From the NCBI RefSeq assembly GCF_000443165.1, contig NZ_ATJV01000048.1, positions 282,330 to 346,329 of the forward strand: DNA of 64,000 nt, in the 5' to 3' direction. A program made the translations under genes and the position numbers. The notes under the pieces are model-generated. The model was not told where the DNA came from, did no database searches, and was given only the letters and a program-made list of their open reading frames with translations. Origin of the DNA: Thauera terpenica 58Eu. Its GTDB lineage: Bacteria; Pseudomonadota; Gammaproteobacteria; Burkholderiales; Rhodocyclaceae. Positions 27,757 to 35,031 of the stretch are shown here, in pieces (position 1 is the first letter of the stretch; every line of letters starts with the position of its first letter).

Positions 27757-30609
27757 ATGACCCCAGCCCAGCTCATCGCCAAGTGGAAGAACAACCCGCT
27801 CTCCGAGCGCGCCGGCTCTCAGCCCTTCTTCCTCGACCTCTGCAGCATGCTCGGCGTGGATCCGCCGAACGATCCGGACAGCTACTGTTTCGAGCGCGGC
27901 GCCACCCGCACCGGCGCCGGCCACGGCTGGGCCGACGTGTGGAAGCGCAGCCACTTCGGCTGGGAGAACAAAGGCCCCGGCGGTGACCTGTCGGGGGCCC
28001 TGCGCCAGCTTATGACTTACGCGCTCGCGCTGGACAACCCGCCGCTGCTTGTTGTCAGCAATCGCGAGATCACCCAGATCCACACCCACTTCACCGGCAC
28101 CCCGAGCGAGACCTATACGATCCGCCTCGAGGACGTCGGCACGCCGGAGAACCTGCAGCGCCTGCGCTGGCTGTTCACCGATCCCGAGAAGTTCCGGCCC
28201 GGCCGCACGGTGCTCGACATCACTAAGGATGCCGCCGGCCGCTTCGCCGACATCGCGCAGTCCATGACCGAGCGTGGCCACGATCCCGCGAAGGTGGCGC
28301 ACTTCCTAATCCAGTCCTTGTTCTGCATGTTCGCCGAGGACATCGGTCTGCTTCCGAAGAAGCTTTTCGAGCGCGTCATCGCCAAGCGCCAGGGCGACCC
28401 AGCCAAGCTCGCAGTGTCGCTGGCGGAGATGTTCCAGGCGATGCGCACCGGTGGCGACTTTCTCCTCGAGGACATCGCCTACTTCAACGGCGGGCTGTTC
28501 GAGCACGTGGAAGTCCTCGAGCTGATCCCCGGCGAGATAGAAGCCCTGCTGGCTGCCAGCCGCATGGACTGGAGCGCAATCGAACCGTCGATCCTCGGCA
28601 CCCTGTTCGAACGTGGCCTGGATCCGAAGATCCGCGCCCCGCTCGGTGCGAACTACACCGACCCCGGCACGATCATGAAGCTGGTCCGCCCAGTCGTCGT
28701 CGAGCCGCTTGAGCGCGAATGGGAGGCTGCCAAGGGCAGGATCGCCCCGTTGGTCGAGAAGTACCATGCTGGTGGGAAGGGCTCCCAGAAGGCCGGCCAG
28801 GATGCGCAAGCCCTGTTCCTGGGCTACCTCGAGCGCCTCAAGAACTTCCGCGTCCTCGACCCCGCATGCGGCTCCGGCAACTTCCTGTACCTTGCCCTGC
28901 GCGCGCTGAAGGACCTCGAGCACCGCGCGAACCTGGATGCCGAAGCGCTCGGCCTGCATCGCCAGCTCACAATTGAGACCAGCCCTGACAACGTGCGCGG
29001 AATCGAGATCAACGCCTACGCTGCCGAGCTCGCCCGGGTGACGGTCTGGATCGGCGAGATTCAGTGGATGCTCAAGCACGGCTACGACTGCCGGCGAAAC
29101 CCTATCCTCGCGCGCCTCGACCACATCGAGAACCGGGATGCGCTGCTGAACGCGGACTGCACCGAGGCGGAATGGCCGGTGGTCGACGTGATCGTAGGCA
29201 ACCCCCCGTTCCTTGGCGACAAGCGCATGCGCAGCGAGCTCGGCGCCGAGATGACCGCCAAGATCCGCGCCTGCTACGAGGGCCGGGTCCCTGGCGGCGC
29301 AGACCTCGTGCTCTACTGGTTCGAGAAGGCTCGAGATCAAATCAAGGCCAAGCGCTGTGAGGCAGCCGGCCTCGTCGCGACAAACTCGATCCGCGGTGGA
29401 GCAAACCGAAAGGTGCTGGACCGCATCGTCGAGAGCACCCGCATCTTCGAGGCGTGGAGCGACGAGCCGTGGGTCAACGAAGGCGCTGCCGTGCGCGTGT
29501 CGCTCGTGTGCTTTGGAGGGCGCGCCGGCGCAGCGCTCGACGGGCGCTGTGTGCGGGAGGTTCATGCGGACCTAACAGCAGCCGATGGCGGGCAACCCTC
29601 GTCTGGAGACCTAACCACCGCCAAAGCTCTCACCGAGAATGAAGGTACAGCGTTCCTCGGGATCCAGAAAACAGGGCCGTTTGACATCCCAGGTGAGCTG
29701 GCGCGCCAATGGCTCCGATTTCCAAACCCGCATGGCAGGTCGAACTCGGAAGTGGTGAAGCCATGGTTCAACGGGCTGGACATCACGCGGCGCAACCGAG
29801 ACTTCTGGATTATCGACTTCGGCGTCGACATGAAGCAGGACGAGGCTGCACTCTACGAGGCGCCGTTCGGATACGCGAAGGAGTACGTGCAGCCCACCCG
29901 CGTCGGAAAGCGCGAGGCGAGGACCAACGAACAGTGGTGGATCTTCCAGTGGGCGCGCCCCAAGATGCGAGCGGCCGTCAGAGAAATACCCCGCTTCATC
30001 GTGACGCCCGAGGTGTCGAAGCATCGCGTGTTCGCATGGGTGCACCACCCAATCGTGCCGGACAAGAACCTGACGGTCATCGCGCGCCAAGACGACACCA
30101 CTTTCGGAGTCCTGCACTCGCGCGTCCATGAGCTGTGGGCCCTGCGTCTCGGCACCAGCCTCGAGGACCGGCCGCGCTACACCCCCACGACGACCTTCGA
30201 GACCTTCCCCTTCCCCGCCGGCATGACGCCCGCCGACACGGCCGCAGGCGCGCCGACAAGCCCCCAATCCGAGGCTATCGCCGCCGCCGCCCGCCGGCTC
30301 AACGCGCTGCGAGAGAACTGGCTTAACCCGACCGAGTGGGTGGAGCGCATCCTGGAAGTGGTACCGGGCTTCCCCGACCGGATCATCCCCAAGTCAGGCC
30401 ACGAGGCCGAGCTGAAGAAGCGCACGCTGACGAACCTCTACAACCTGCGCCCGGCGTGGCTCGACAGCGCACACAAGGCGCTCGACGCTGCGGTAGCCGC
30501 AGCCTACGGCTGGACCGACTACACGCCCGACATGCCCGACGACGAGATCCTGCGCCGACTGCTGGCGCTGAACCTGGAGAGGACAAACGCCAGCCCGCGC
30601 ACTACCTAA
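27757..30609 (+). CDS. MmeI-like type IIL restriction-modification enzyme (single-chain endonuclease and N6-adenine methyltransferase)
   Basis: 950 residues. The N-terminal PD-(D/E)XK nuclease has D60 and E70-x-K72 with the same D-x9-E-x-K spacing as MmeI (GWADVWKRSHFGWENKGPGG). The middle helical connector leads to a gamma-class N6-adenine methyltransferase: motif I VLDPACGSGNFLYLALRAL (about residue 365) and motif IV VIVGNPPFLGD (about 481). The C-terminal target-recognition domain and the family end motif TFETFPFP follow. In this family one protein cuts and one strand is methylated, and specificity comes from the recognition domain. ATG 27757 is the family start; the open frame before it is not similar. 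No separate R, S or helicase gene is nearby. Confidence 0.9.
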   Translation: MTPAQLIAKWKNNPLSERAGSQPFFLDLCSMLGVDPPNDPDSYCFERGATRTGAGHGWADVWKRSHFGWENKGPGGDLSGALRQLMTYALALDNPPLLVVSNREITQIHTHFTGTPSETYTIRLEDVGTPENLQRLRWLFTDPEKFRPGRTVLDITKDAAGRFADIAQSMTERGHDPAKVAHFLIQSLFCMFAEDIGLLPKKLFERVIAKRQGDPAKLAVSLAEMFQAMRTGGDFLLEDIAYFNGGLFEHVEVLELIPGEIEALLAASRMDWSAIEPSILGTLFERGLDPKIRAPLGANYTDPGTIMKLVRPVVVEPLEREWEAAKGRIAPLVEKYHAGGKGSQKAGQDAQALFLGYLERLKNFRVLDPACGSGNFLYLALRALKDLEHRANLDAEALGLHRQLTIETSPDNVRGIEINAYAAELARVTVWIGEIQWMLKHGYDCRRNPILARLDHIENRDALLNADCTEAEWPVVDVIVGNPPFLGDKRMRSELGAEMTAKIRACYEGRVPGGADLVLYWFEKARDQIKAKRCEAAGLVATNSIRGGANRKVLDRIVESTRIFEAWSDEPWVNEGAAVRVSLVCFGGRAGAALDGRCVREVHADLTAADGGQPSSGDLTTAKALTENEGTAFLGIQKTGPFDIPGELARQWLRFPNPHGRSNSEVVKPWFNGLDITRRNRDFWIIDFGVDMKQDEAALYEAPFGYAKEYVQPTRVGKREARTNEQWWIFQWARPKMRAAVREIPRFIVTPEVSKHRVFAWVHHPIVPDKNLTVIARQDDTTFGVLHSRVHELWALRLGTSLEDRPRYTPTTTFETFPFPAGMTPADTAAGAPTSPQSEAIAAAARRLNALRENWLNPTEWVERILEVVPGFPDRIIPKSGHEAELKKRTLTNLYNLRPAWLDSAHKALDAAVAAAYGWTDYTPDMPDDEILRRLLALNLERTNASPRTT

Positions 30610-30645
30610 GCGGTATCGTGACACGATGGACCGCTCGCGTTCGCG

Positions 30646-30665
30646 ACAGGACAGGACAGGACAGG
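30646..30665. repeat. Pentanucleotide tandem repeat (ACAGG)4
   Basis: Four exact copies of ACAGG 37 bp after the restriction-methylation gene. Non-coding here; could vary in copy number between isolates. Confidence 0.7.
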
Positions 30666-31313
30666 AATGATGGACGAGGTTGCCGGCCCGCACGAAGCGC
30701 CTCGCCTTGCCGCTGCTGACTCGACACCTGCAGCAGGCCGGAGAGGCTGACACATCCGCCCGACAAGGCCAGAGCACCACACCGACCGTCTGCGCGTCCT
30801 GTGCGCTGTCCTGGAGCGCCTGAAGATCCGGCTGACCTAGTCCGCTTCGCAGGAAGCGCGGGATCTCGTACTTCCCTGCTGCAGGATCACGCTGGCGCTA
30901 TTGATGGCGACGGCTGCGCGAGGCGAGGCGCGCGAACACGGTGCAGTGCGACGGCCGCGCGGCGCGCGCTGGCCGCGACTTGCGATCCAGTTCTTCCACT
31001 ACAGGCGACGGGCGACGCACAGGCCGCAGGGCGACCACCAGGGCGACGGCCAAGCCAAGGGCGAGCAGCAGATAGGTTATCGCGTTCGTCGCCAGCAGGG
31101 CCGCAGGTTGGCAGGTGTCGTTCCTGGCGGTGCTATCCGGCCTGACCGAAGCAGGAAAGCAGGAGACTGCATTCCTTGGCTTGGGACCATCTGAGTCCGC
31201 GCACTGCGCCGGTTACGCTGTAACCGCAGGCCGACCGCGACCACCACCAGGATGCCGCGCGGCGACCGAGCGCCCGAGGATGCGGCCCGCACCAGCGAGA
31301 CCGGCCGCGTGCG

Positions 31314-31364
31314 TGGCTACACGGCGGCTACATCGCCCGGAATTGGCTACATGGTGGCTACATG
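31314..31364. repeat. Putative integrase arm-type sites, right
   Basis: GGCTAC at 31315, 31326, 31345 and 31356: two pairs with 11 bp spacing. 31344-31364 equals 19261-19281. The motif matches the left-hand set. Confidence 0.6.
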
Positions 31365-31419
31365 AACCCGAAAAGCAAAAGACCAACCCCGAAGAATTGG
31401 CGTAAGTGCTTGAATTTAT

Positions 31420-31495
31420 TGGTGCCGGCAATAGGAATCGAACCCACGACCTTCTGATTACAAATCAGCTGCTCTACCAACTGAGCTATGCCGGC
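31420..31495 (-). tRNA. tRNA-Thr (anticodon UGU), intact copy and attR
   Basis: 76 nt. Acceptor stem GCCGGCA/TGCCGGC, D-arm GCTC-AGTTGGTA-GAGC, anticodon loop TTTGTAA (UGU), T-arm with TTCGATT, and encoded CCA. It closely resembles the threonine tRNA of gammaproteobacteria. The 3' 46 nt were supplied by the island; the 5' half and promoter are from the chromosome. Confidence 0.95.
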
Positions 31496-31550
31496 GCTGG
31501 CTGCGGATTATAGCGCAAGCGGGCGCGAGAGGTTGCATCAGGCGCTTGCG

Positions 31551-31580
31551 TCGATAACTGTACATCTATACAGTTATCGA
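31551..31580. promoter_or_regulatory. LexA-box (SOS) dyad
   Basis: CTGT at 31558 and ACAG at 31570 with 8 bp between (CTGTACATCTATACAG), which fits the CTGT-N8-ACAG SOS consensus. Perfect 12 bp arms (TCGATAACTGTA and complement) flank a 6 bp centre, extending beyond the usual LexA site. A possible promoter (TTGCGT, 17 bp, TACAGT) overlaps it. It lies 23 bp before the ATG of the next gene. Confidence 0.85.
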
Positions 31581-31602
31581 ACCCCCGCTGCCGGAGACGA
31601 CC

Positions 31603-31764
31603 ATGACCCAGACCCTGCTCACCCGCCTGCTCCTTGTCAGCGGCCTGCTTGCCGGTTTGATGTTCGGCACCGGAAACACTGCAGCCGGGATTACCGTGGC
31701 CGTGCTTGCGGGCACTGCAAGCTGGCTGCTGCGCTCGCAGAACCTGCTCAGACACCAACGCTAA
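31603..31764 (+). CDS. SOS-regulated small membrane protein
   Basis: 53 residues. GGAG 7 bases before ATG 31603. It is almost entirely two hydrophobic helices: LLTRLLLVSGLLAGLMFG (residues 5-22) and AAGITVAVLAGTASWLL (residues 27-43), with a short basic C-terminus (RSQNLLRHQR). No homologue is recognised. The upstream LexA box and small hydrophobic nature recall SOS-induced division inhibitors or membrane peptides (SidA, TisB); that link is inference only. It is convergent with proQ (17 bp between stops). Confidence 0.7.
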   Translation: MTQTLLTRLLLVSGLLAGLMFGTGNTAAGITVAVLAGTASWLLRSQNLLRHQR

Positions 31765-31781
31765 AGCGCGCACAAACGGCT

Positions 31782-32288
31782 TCAGCGGCCAAACTTGGTC
31801 ATGAGCTGCTGCAGCTTTTCGGTGCGGCGCTTTTCCGCGGCCTCGGCTTCACGCTTGTCCTTTTGCTGCTTGGCGACGGCTGCAAAGCGCTCCTTCAAGG
31901 TGGTCGATGCGTGCGTGCGCTGCTCTTCGGTGACCTCGCCGACGGGCTGCCCCTCAAGGTCAAAGCGCTGCTGAGCGCGCTCGACCGCCTTGAGGTAACG
32001 AGTGGAGGCGGTGTGCATGCGCATCGCGGCACGCAGGCTCTTGCGATCGAGATCGGGCATGCGCTCGGCGATGCTGGCGTCGATCTTCAGTGCCAGCGGC
32101 TTGCAGTCCCGAAAGGCGGAAAACTCTTTTTGCAAACGCTGCAACAGGGCGCGCGGTTCGATGCGCTTACGCGGCGCCGTGCCCTCAACGGCTCCAACAG
32201 ATTCAATGGCTTCTGAAGACTCAGGAGCGATTGAATCTGGAACTGAAGCAGGTGCTGCGGCGGCAATGCTGTCTTTTTCGGTGGTCAT
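31782..32288 (-). CDS. proQ: ProQ/FinO-family RNA chaperone
   Basis: 168 residues. ProQ/FinO domain at about residues 45-140: LLQRLQKEFSAFRDCKPLAL, KIDASIAERMPDLDRKSLRA and AMRMHTASTRYLKAVERAQQ are typical. The tail is rich in charged residues (KQQKDKREAEAAEKRRTE) and likely helical. ProQ binds structured RNAs and sRNAs and controls their stability. A low-complexity N-terminus (Ala/Ser/Pro) precedes the domain. Start ATG 32288 with weak SD. Confidence 0.9.
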   Translation of the reverse strand: MTTEKDSIAAAAPASVPDSIAPESSEAIESVGAVEGTAPRKRIEPRALLQRLQKEFSAFRDCKPLALKIDASIAERMPDLDRKSLRAAMRMHTASTRYLKAVERAQQRFDLEGQPVGEVTEEQRTHASTTLKERFAAVAKQQKDKREAEAAEKRRTEKLQQLMTKFGR

Positions 32289-32446
32289 CAGGAACGAGAA
32301 CTCTTGCAGGCGGGGCGCGGTCGATCTCGCCCCCGGGTAGTCAGGCCCCGTATTCTACCCGCCACGGCCGCGGCTCAGGCGTTCAAGGGGCAGCACAGCC
32401 TCATTCAGGTCGGCGCAGGGCAGATGGGCCCGTGCCACACGCCCTG

Positions 32447-32491
32447 AAAAGACAAGGCCCCGCTGAGATTTCCTGCGGGGCCTTGTCTTTT
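32447..32491. terminator. Bidirectional terminator after the cytochrome b gene
   Basis: 17 bp stem (AAAAGACAAGGCCCCGC and complement) with an 11-base loop and T/A runs on both strands. It closes the cytochrome operon on the minus strand. Confidence 0.85.
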
Positions 32492-32502
32492 CTTCCGGCC
32501 GG

Positions 32503-33156
32503 TCAGTTACGCGAAGCCGGAGACTTCACTCGCACTGCGGGCGCAGCAGGGTCCTCGTCAACGTCCTCCCATCCGGTGATCATCGCCTTGATGTGCGCGA
32601 ACACGGTGTGACCGGTGGTCGTCAGGTACACATGAATGAAGAAGAACGCGGTGATCATGAACGCGCCCAGAGTATGGACAAGCGCCACAACCTCGAGCGA
32701 CAGGTACTGATCCAGCCCCAGGCGCGCCCAGTCGGCGTAGAAGAGATAGAGCAGCCCGGAACCCCAGATCATCGGCGAGATGAATGCCAGCAAGGCCAGA
32801 TAAGCCAGACGCTGCAAGGGATTATGCTTCTGCACCACGGTCTTGCGGAAGGGGTGTGGCATCTCCTTGAAGATACCCACCGTGTAATACAAGGCCATCG
32901 CCGTGACGTTTTTCAGCGACGGAATGTATTGCCTCCACTCACCCGTGGTGAATTGCCAGAAGATCGTGAATGCCCAGATCACCACCAGCGTCCATGCTGT
33001 CAGGGTATGCAGATCCACCGCGTCCTCGAATCCCATCAGACTGTAGACGCCATGGATCTCGAAGCCGGTGAGCATCAGCACGATGATCAAGGCCGCTTGC
33101 GACCAGTGCCAGAAACGCTCATAACGCTTGTAGATGTAAATGCGATGCCCTGTCAT
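32503..33156 (-). CDS. Cytochrome b/b6-type membrane subunit (partner of octaheme cytochrome)
   Basis: 217 residues with four membrane helices. His residues for two haems are seen in FWHWSQAALIIVLMLTGFEIH, VDLHTLTAWTLVVIW, VALVHTLGAFMITA and FFFIHVYLTTTGHTVFAHI. This is the thiosulfate-reductase/formate-dehydrogenase gamma-like cytochrome b family, which passes quinol electrons to a periplasmic partner. ATG 33156 (SD AAGGGG) is preferred to a TTG two codons earlier. It follows the octaheme cytochrome stop by 2 bases. Confidence 0.88.
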   Translation of the reverse strand: MTGHRIYIYKRYERFWHWSQAALIIVLMLTGFEIHGVYSLMGFEDAVDLHTLTAWTLVVIWAFTIFWQFTTGEWRQYIPSLKNVTAMALYYTVGIFKEMPHPFRKTVVQKHNPLQRLAYLALLAFISPMIWGSGLLYLFYADWARLGLDQYLSLEVVALVHTLGAFMITAFFFIHVYLTTTGHTVFAHIKAMITGWEDVDEDPAAPAVRVKSPASRN

Positions 33157-33158
33157 TT

Positions 33159-34802
33159 TCAATGCCCCTTGCGACGCGTCAGGATACGCGCAATGCCGTG
33201 CACCGCTCCGGCGCCGATTGCACCCACGATTGCCAGCCCGCCGAACAGATCCACCCAGCCGTTGCGGTCACGCCCGGGCAGGTAGATGTCGGTGATCTCG
33301 GCCAGACGCCCTGTTTCAGCGCGAGTGTGGCATTCCTGGCAGGCCACAGCCTTCTCCTTAGGGGCCACCATGTGGGTGATGAACCAGTTCATCCGCGTCT
33401 CGATGAAGTCGAACTGCCCGCTGTACGGAAAACCGGCATAGTCCATGCCCGCCTTGATCGATTTCTCGTAGTTGAAGTTGCTCCAGAACGAGGTGTCATC
33501 GTTGCCATACACATGGTTTACGACCAAGGTCTTGTTCACCGGATCGTAGGGCTGCTTGCCAACCATGACCTTGAACGGCCAGATGCGCGCATTGGGGTCC
33601 TTGGCCGAGCCCTCGACACGGTTCAGCTCGAGGATTTTCGTGTCGTCGATCTTGTCCATGATCGAGATCTGATGCACCACGCCGTTGTACCACTTGTAGG
33701 TCGGGCGCACGTTCTCGCCGTAGGCAAAGTCACCCTTCTCCGCCGAATAGCTCAGGTGACCATGCTCGTCCTTGATATACAGCGGCTTGCCATCCGGCCC
33801 GCGCTTGCCCGCCGTCGACCAATCCCACAGCGTCTTGGTCGCGATGCCGCCGCGCGCGAATTCGGGAATGTGACAGGTCGGACAGGCCAGCTTGTTGGCA
33901 TGGCTGTTCAGCCTCTCCTCCTTGTGCGGCGCCACGGTATGACACGACTCACAGGTCGCCCGCTCGTGGGTGACGTGACGCATGTCGACACCCTTCGTAT
34001 CCTTGGCGGTGGCGGCGTAGCGGCTGCCGGACGGCTGGTGGGCATTGAAGGTGTGGCAGTCCGCACACACCATGTTGCCTCCGTCCGCCGCCATGTGCAC
34101 ATCCAGCTCCCGCGAGGGCTTGATCAGCGAGGTGTCGAGGTCACCGTGCTTGACCGCGTCGCCTCCTCCACCATTGAAGTGACAGGCGCCGCAGTTCTCC
34201 CGCCCCGGTTTGCCGACATGCTGCGCAATCCTGGCCAGGTCAGGCGGTTGCACGATCTTGCCGCTGCCCTTGGGCATCTCACGCGGTTCATACAAGGGGT
34301 GACCGGCGTCAGTGGCCACCTTCTTGTAGGTGGAGGTGGTGTCGTGACAGGCCAGACAGTCGACGTTCTCCTGCTTGGTGAAGTCGTAGTTCTTGTCAGT
34401 CCAGCCGTATCCCGCATGGCAGCTGGTACAGCGCGGTTCGTTCGAGAGCATCGAGCCACAGAAGTTGTTCGCCGCAAACTGCTTGCCCAGCTTGGCACCT
34501 GTCGTCGGGCTGATGGTCTCCCAAGTCCAGTGGATACTCTTCATCACCTGATGGGAAGCCTCGTTGTGGCAGGCGAGGCAGGCCTTGGTCACTTCCGGGC
34601 CTGAACTGAAAGGGCCCTGCAGCTCCTTGAACTTGCTGTGATCCGCAGTGCTCTTGCTGGCGCCACCTGCGACCAGAGAGCTCATGCCCAACGCAGTCGT
34701 CGTGGTCACGCTGGATTCGGTTGAGGCCGTCACAAAGGCAGTCGCCACCATCATCAGAACGCCACTCAATACGTGACGCCAACCTGGGCTCCAGTTTTTC
34801 AT
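33159..34802 (-). CDS. Octaheme c-type cytochrome, tetrathionate reductase (OTR) family
   Basis: 547 residues. N-terminal signal sequence (HVLSGVLMMVATAFVTAS), eight CXXCH motifs (CLACH, CTSCH, CLACH, CGACH, CADCH, CESCH, CPTCH, CQECH) and a C-terminal membrane helix (DLFGGLAIVGAIGAGAVHGI). Heme count and spacing fit the octaheme tetrathionate reductase family, whose natural role is unclear (tetrathionate, nitrite or hydroxylamine reduction shown in vitro). With the cytochrome b it would form a quinol-linked periplasmic reductase. Start ATG 34802 after GGAGGAGA. An FNR-like box lies 70 bp upstream. Confidence 0.9.
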   Translation of the reverse strand: MKNWSPGWRHVLSGVLMMVATAFVTASTESSVTTTTALGMSSLVAGGASKSTADHSKFKELQGPFSSGPEVTKACLACHNEASHQVMKSIHWTWETISPTTGAKLGKQFAANNFCGSMLSNEPRCTSCHAGYGWTDKNYDFTKQENVDCLACHDTTSTYKKVATDAGHPLYEPREMPKGSGKIVQPPDLARIAQHVGKPGRENCGACHFNGGGGDAVKHGDLDTSLIKPSRELDVHMAADGGNMVCADCHTFNAHQPSGSRYAATAKDTKGVDMRHVTHERATCESCHTVAPHKEERLNSHANKLACPTCHIPEFARGGIATKTLWDWSTAGKRGPDGKPLYIKDEHGHLSYSAEKGDFAYGENVRPTYKWYNGVVHQISIMDKIDDTKILELNRVEGSAKDPNARIWPFKVMVGKQPYDPVNKTLVVNHVYGNDDTSFWSNFNYEKSIKAGMDYAGFPYSGQFDFIETRMNWFITHMVAPKEKAVACQECHTRAETGRLAEITDIYLPGRDRNGWVDLFGGLAIVGAIGAGAVHGIARILTRRKGH

Positions 34803-34864
34803 TTCGTCTCCTCCGATCACTCGAGTGTCGACCCACATCCTACTGCGCGCCCTCATATCATTTA

Positions 34865-34878
34865 TTGATAATTGTCTA
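34865..34878 (-). promoter_or_regulatory. FNR-like box upstream of the octaheme cytochrome gene
   Basis: TTGAT-AATT-GTCTA agrees with TTGAT-N4-ATCAA at 8 of 10 positions. Its centre is 41.5 bases from a start point predicted from a TAGGAT -10 (34837-34842, minus strand), the class II activation spacing. It is close to a second dyad, TATCA-TTTAT-TGATA (34856-34870). Confidence 0.5.
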
Positions 34879-35031
34879 ATACGATCGAAATCGAGCCATG
34901 CAAGTCGGCCTTGAGCCCAAAGCTGGGGATCAACCCGGACCGCCCTGCCCTATCCATGCTTGTTGTCCTTATAATTTCGCCTGCCTCGGCCTAACTTATC
35001 TGCGCCAAACACTCTCATAGGCGTTTTTTCC

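Larger units (their letters stand above)
30610..31419. other. Island right end without a supported gene
   Basis: 810 bp. It holds a small dyad (ATCGTG-A-CACGAT, 30615-30627), a pentamer repeat ACAGG x4 (30646-30665), the four GGCTAC arm-type sites (31315-31361) and a diverged copy of the tRNA terminator. Several short frames exist on both strands but none has a good start, SD or recognisable product. Confidence 0.6.
19096..31465. mobile_element. Integrative genomic island in tRNA-Thr(UGU), about 12.4 kb
   Basis: The 46 bp from the anticodon loop to the 3' CCA end of tRNA-Thr is perfectly repeated at 19096-19141 and 31420-31465; weaker similarity continues into the tRNA downstream region on both sides (19049-19095, 31372-31419). 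Between them are an integrase, an excisionase-like protein, a replication module, a repressor and a restriction-methylation enzyme. No capsid, tail, conjugation or terminase genes are present, so this is a satellite-like or mobilisable island rather than a full prophage. The integrase lies at the end away from the intact tRNA. Confidence 0.88.

Noticed and set aside
28306..29565. Open frame opposite the MmeI-like gene
   Set aside because: Antisense shadow of the methyltransferase region.
33162..34604. Open frame opposite the octaheme cytochrome
   Set aside because: The minus strand has eight CXXCH motifs and a signal peptide; the plus-strand product is unlike any protein.
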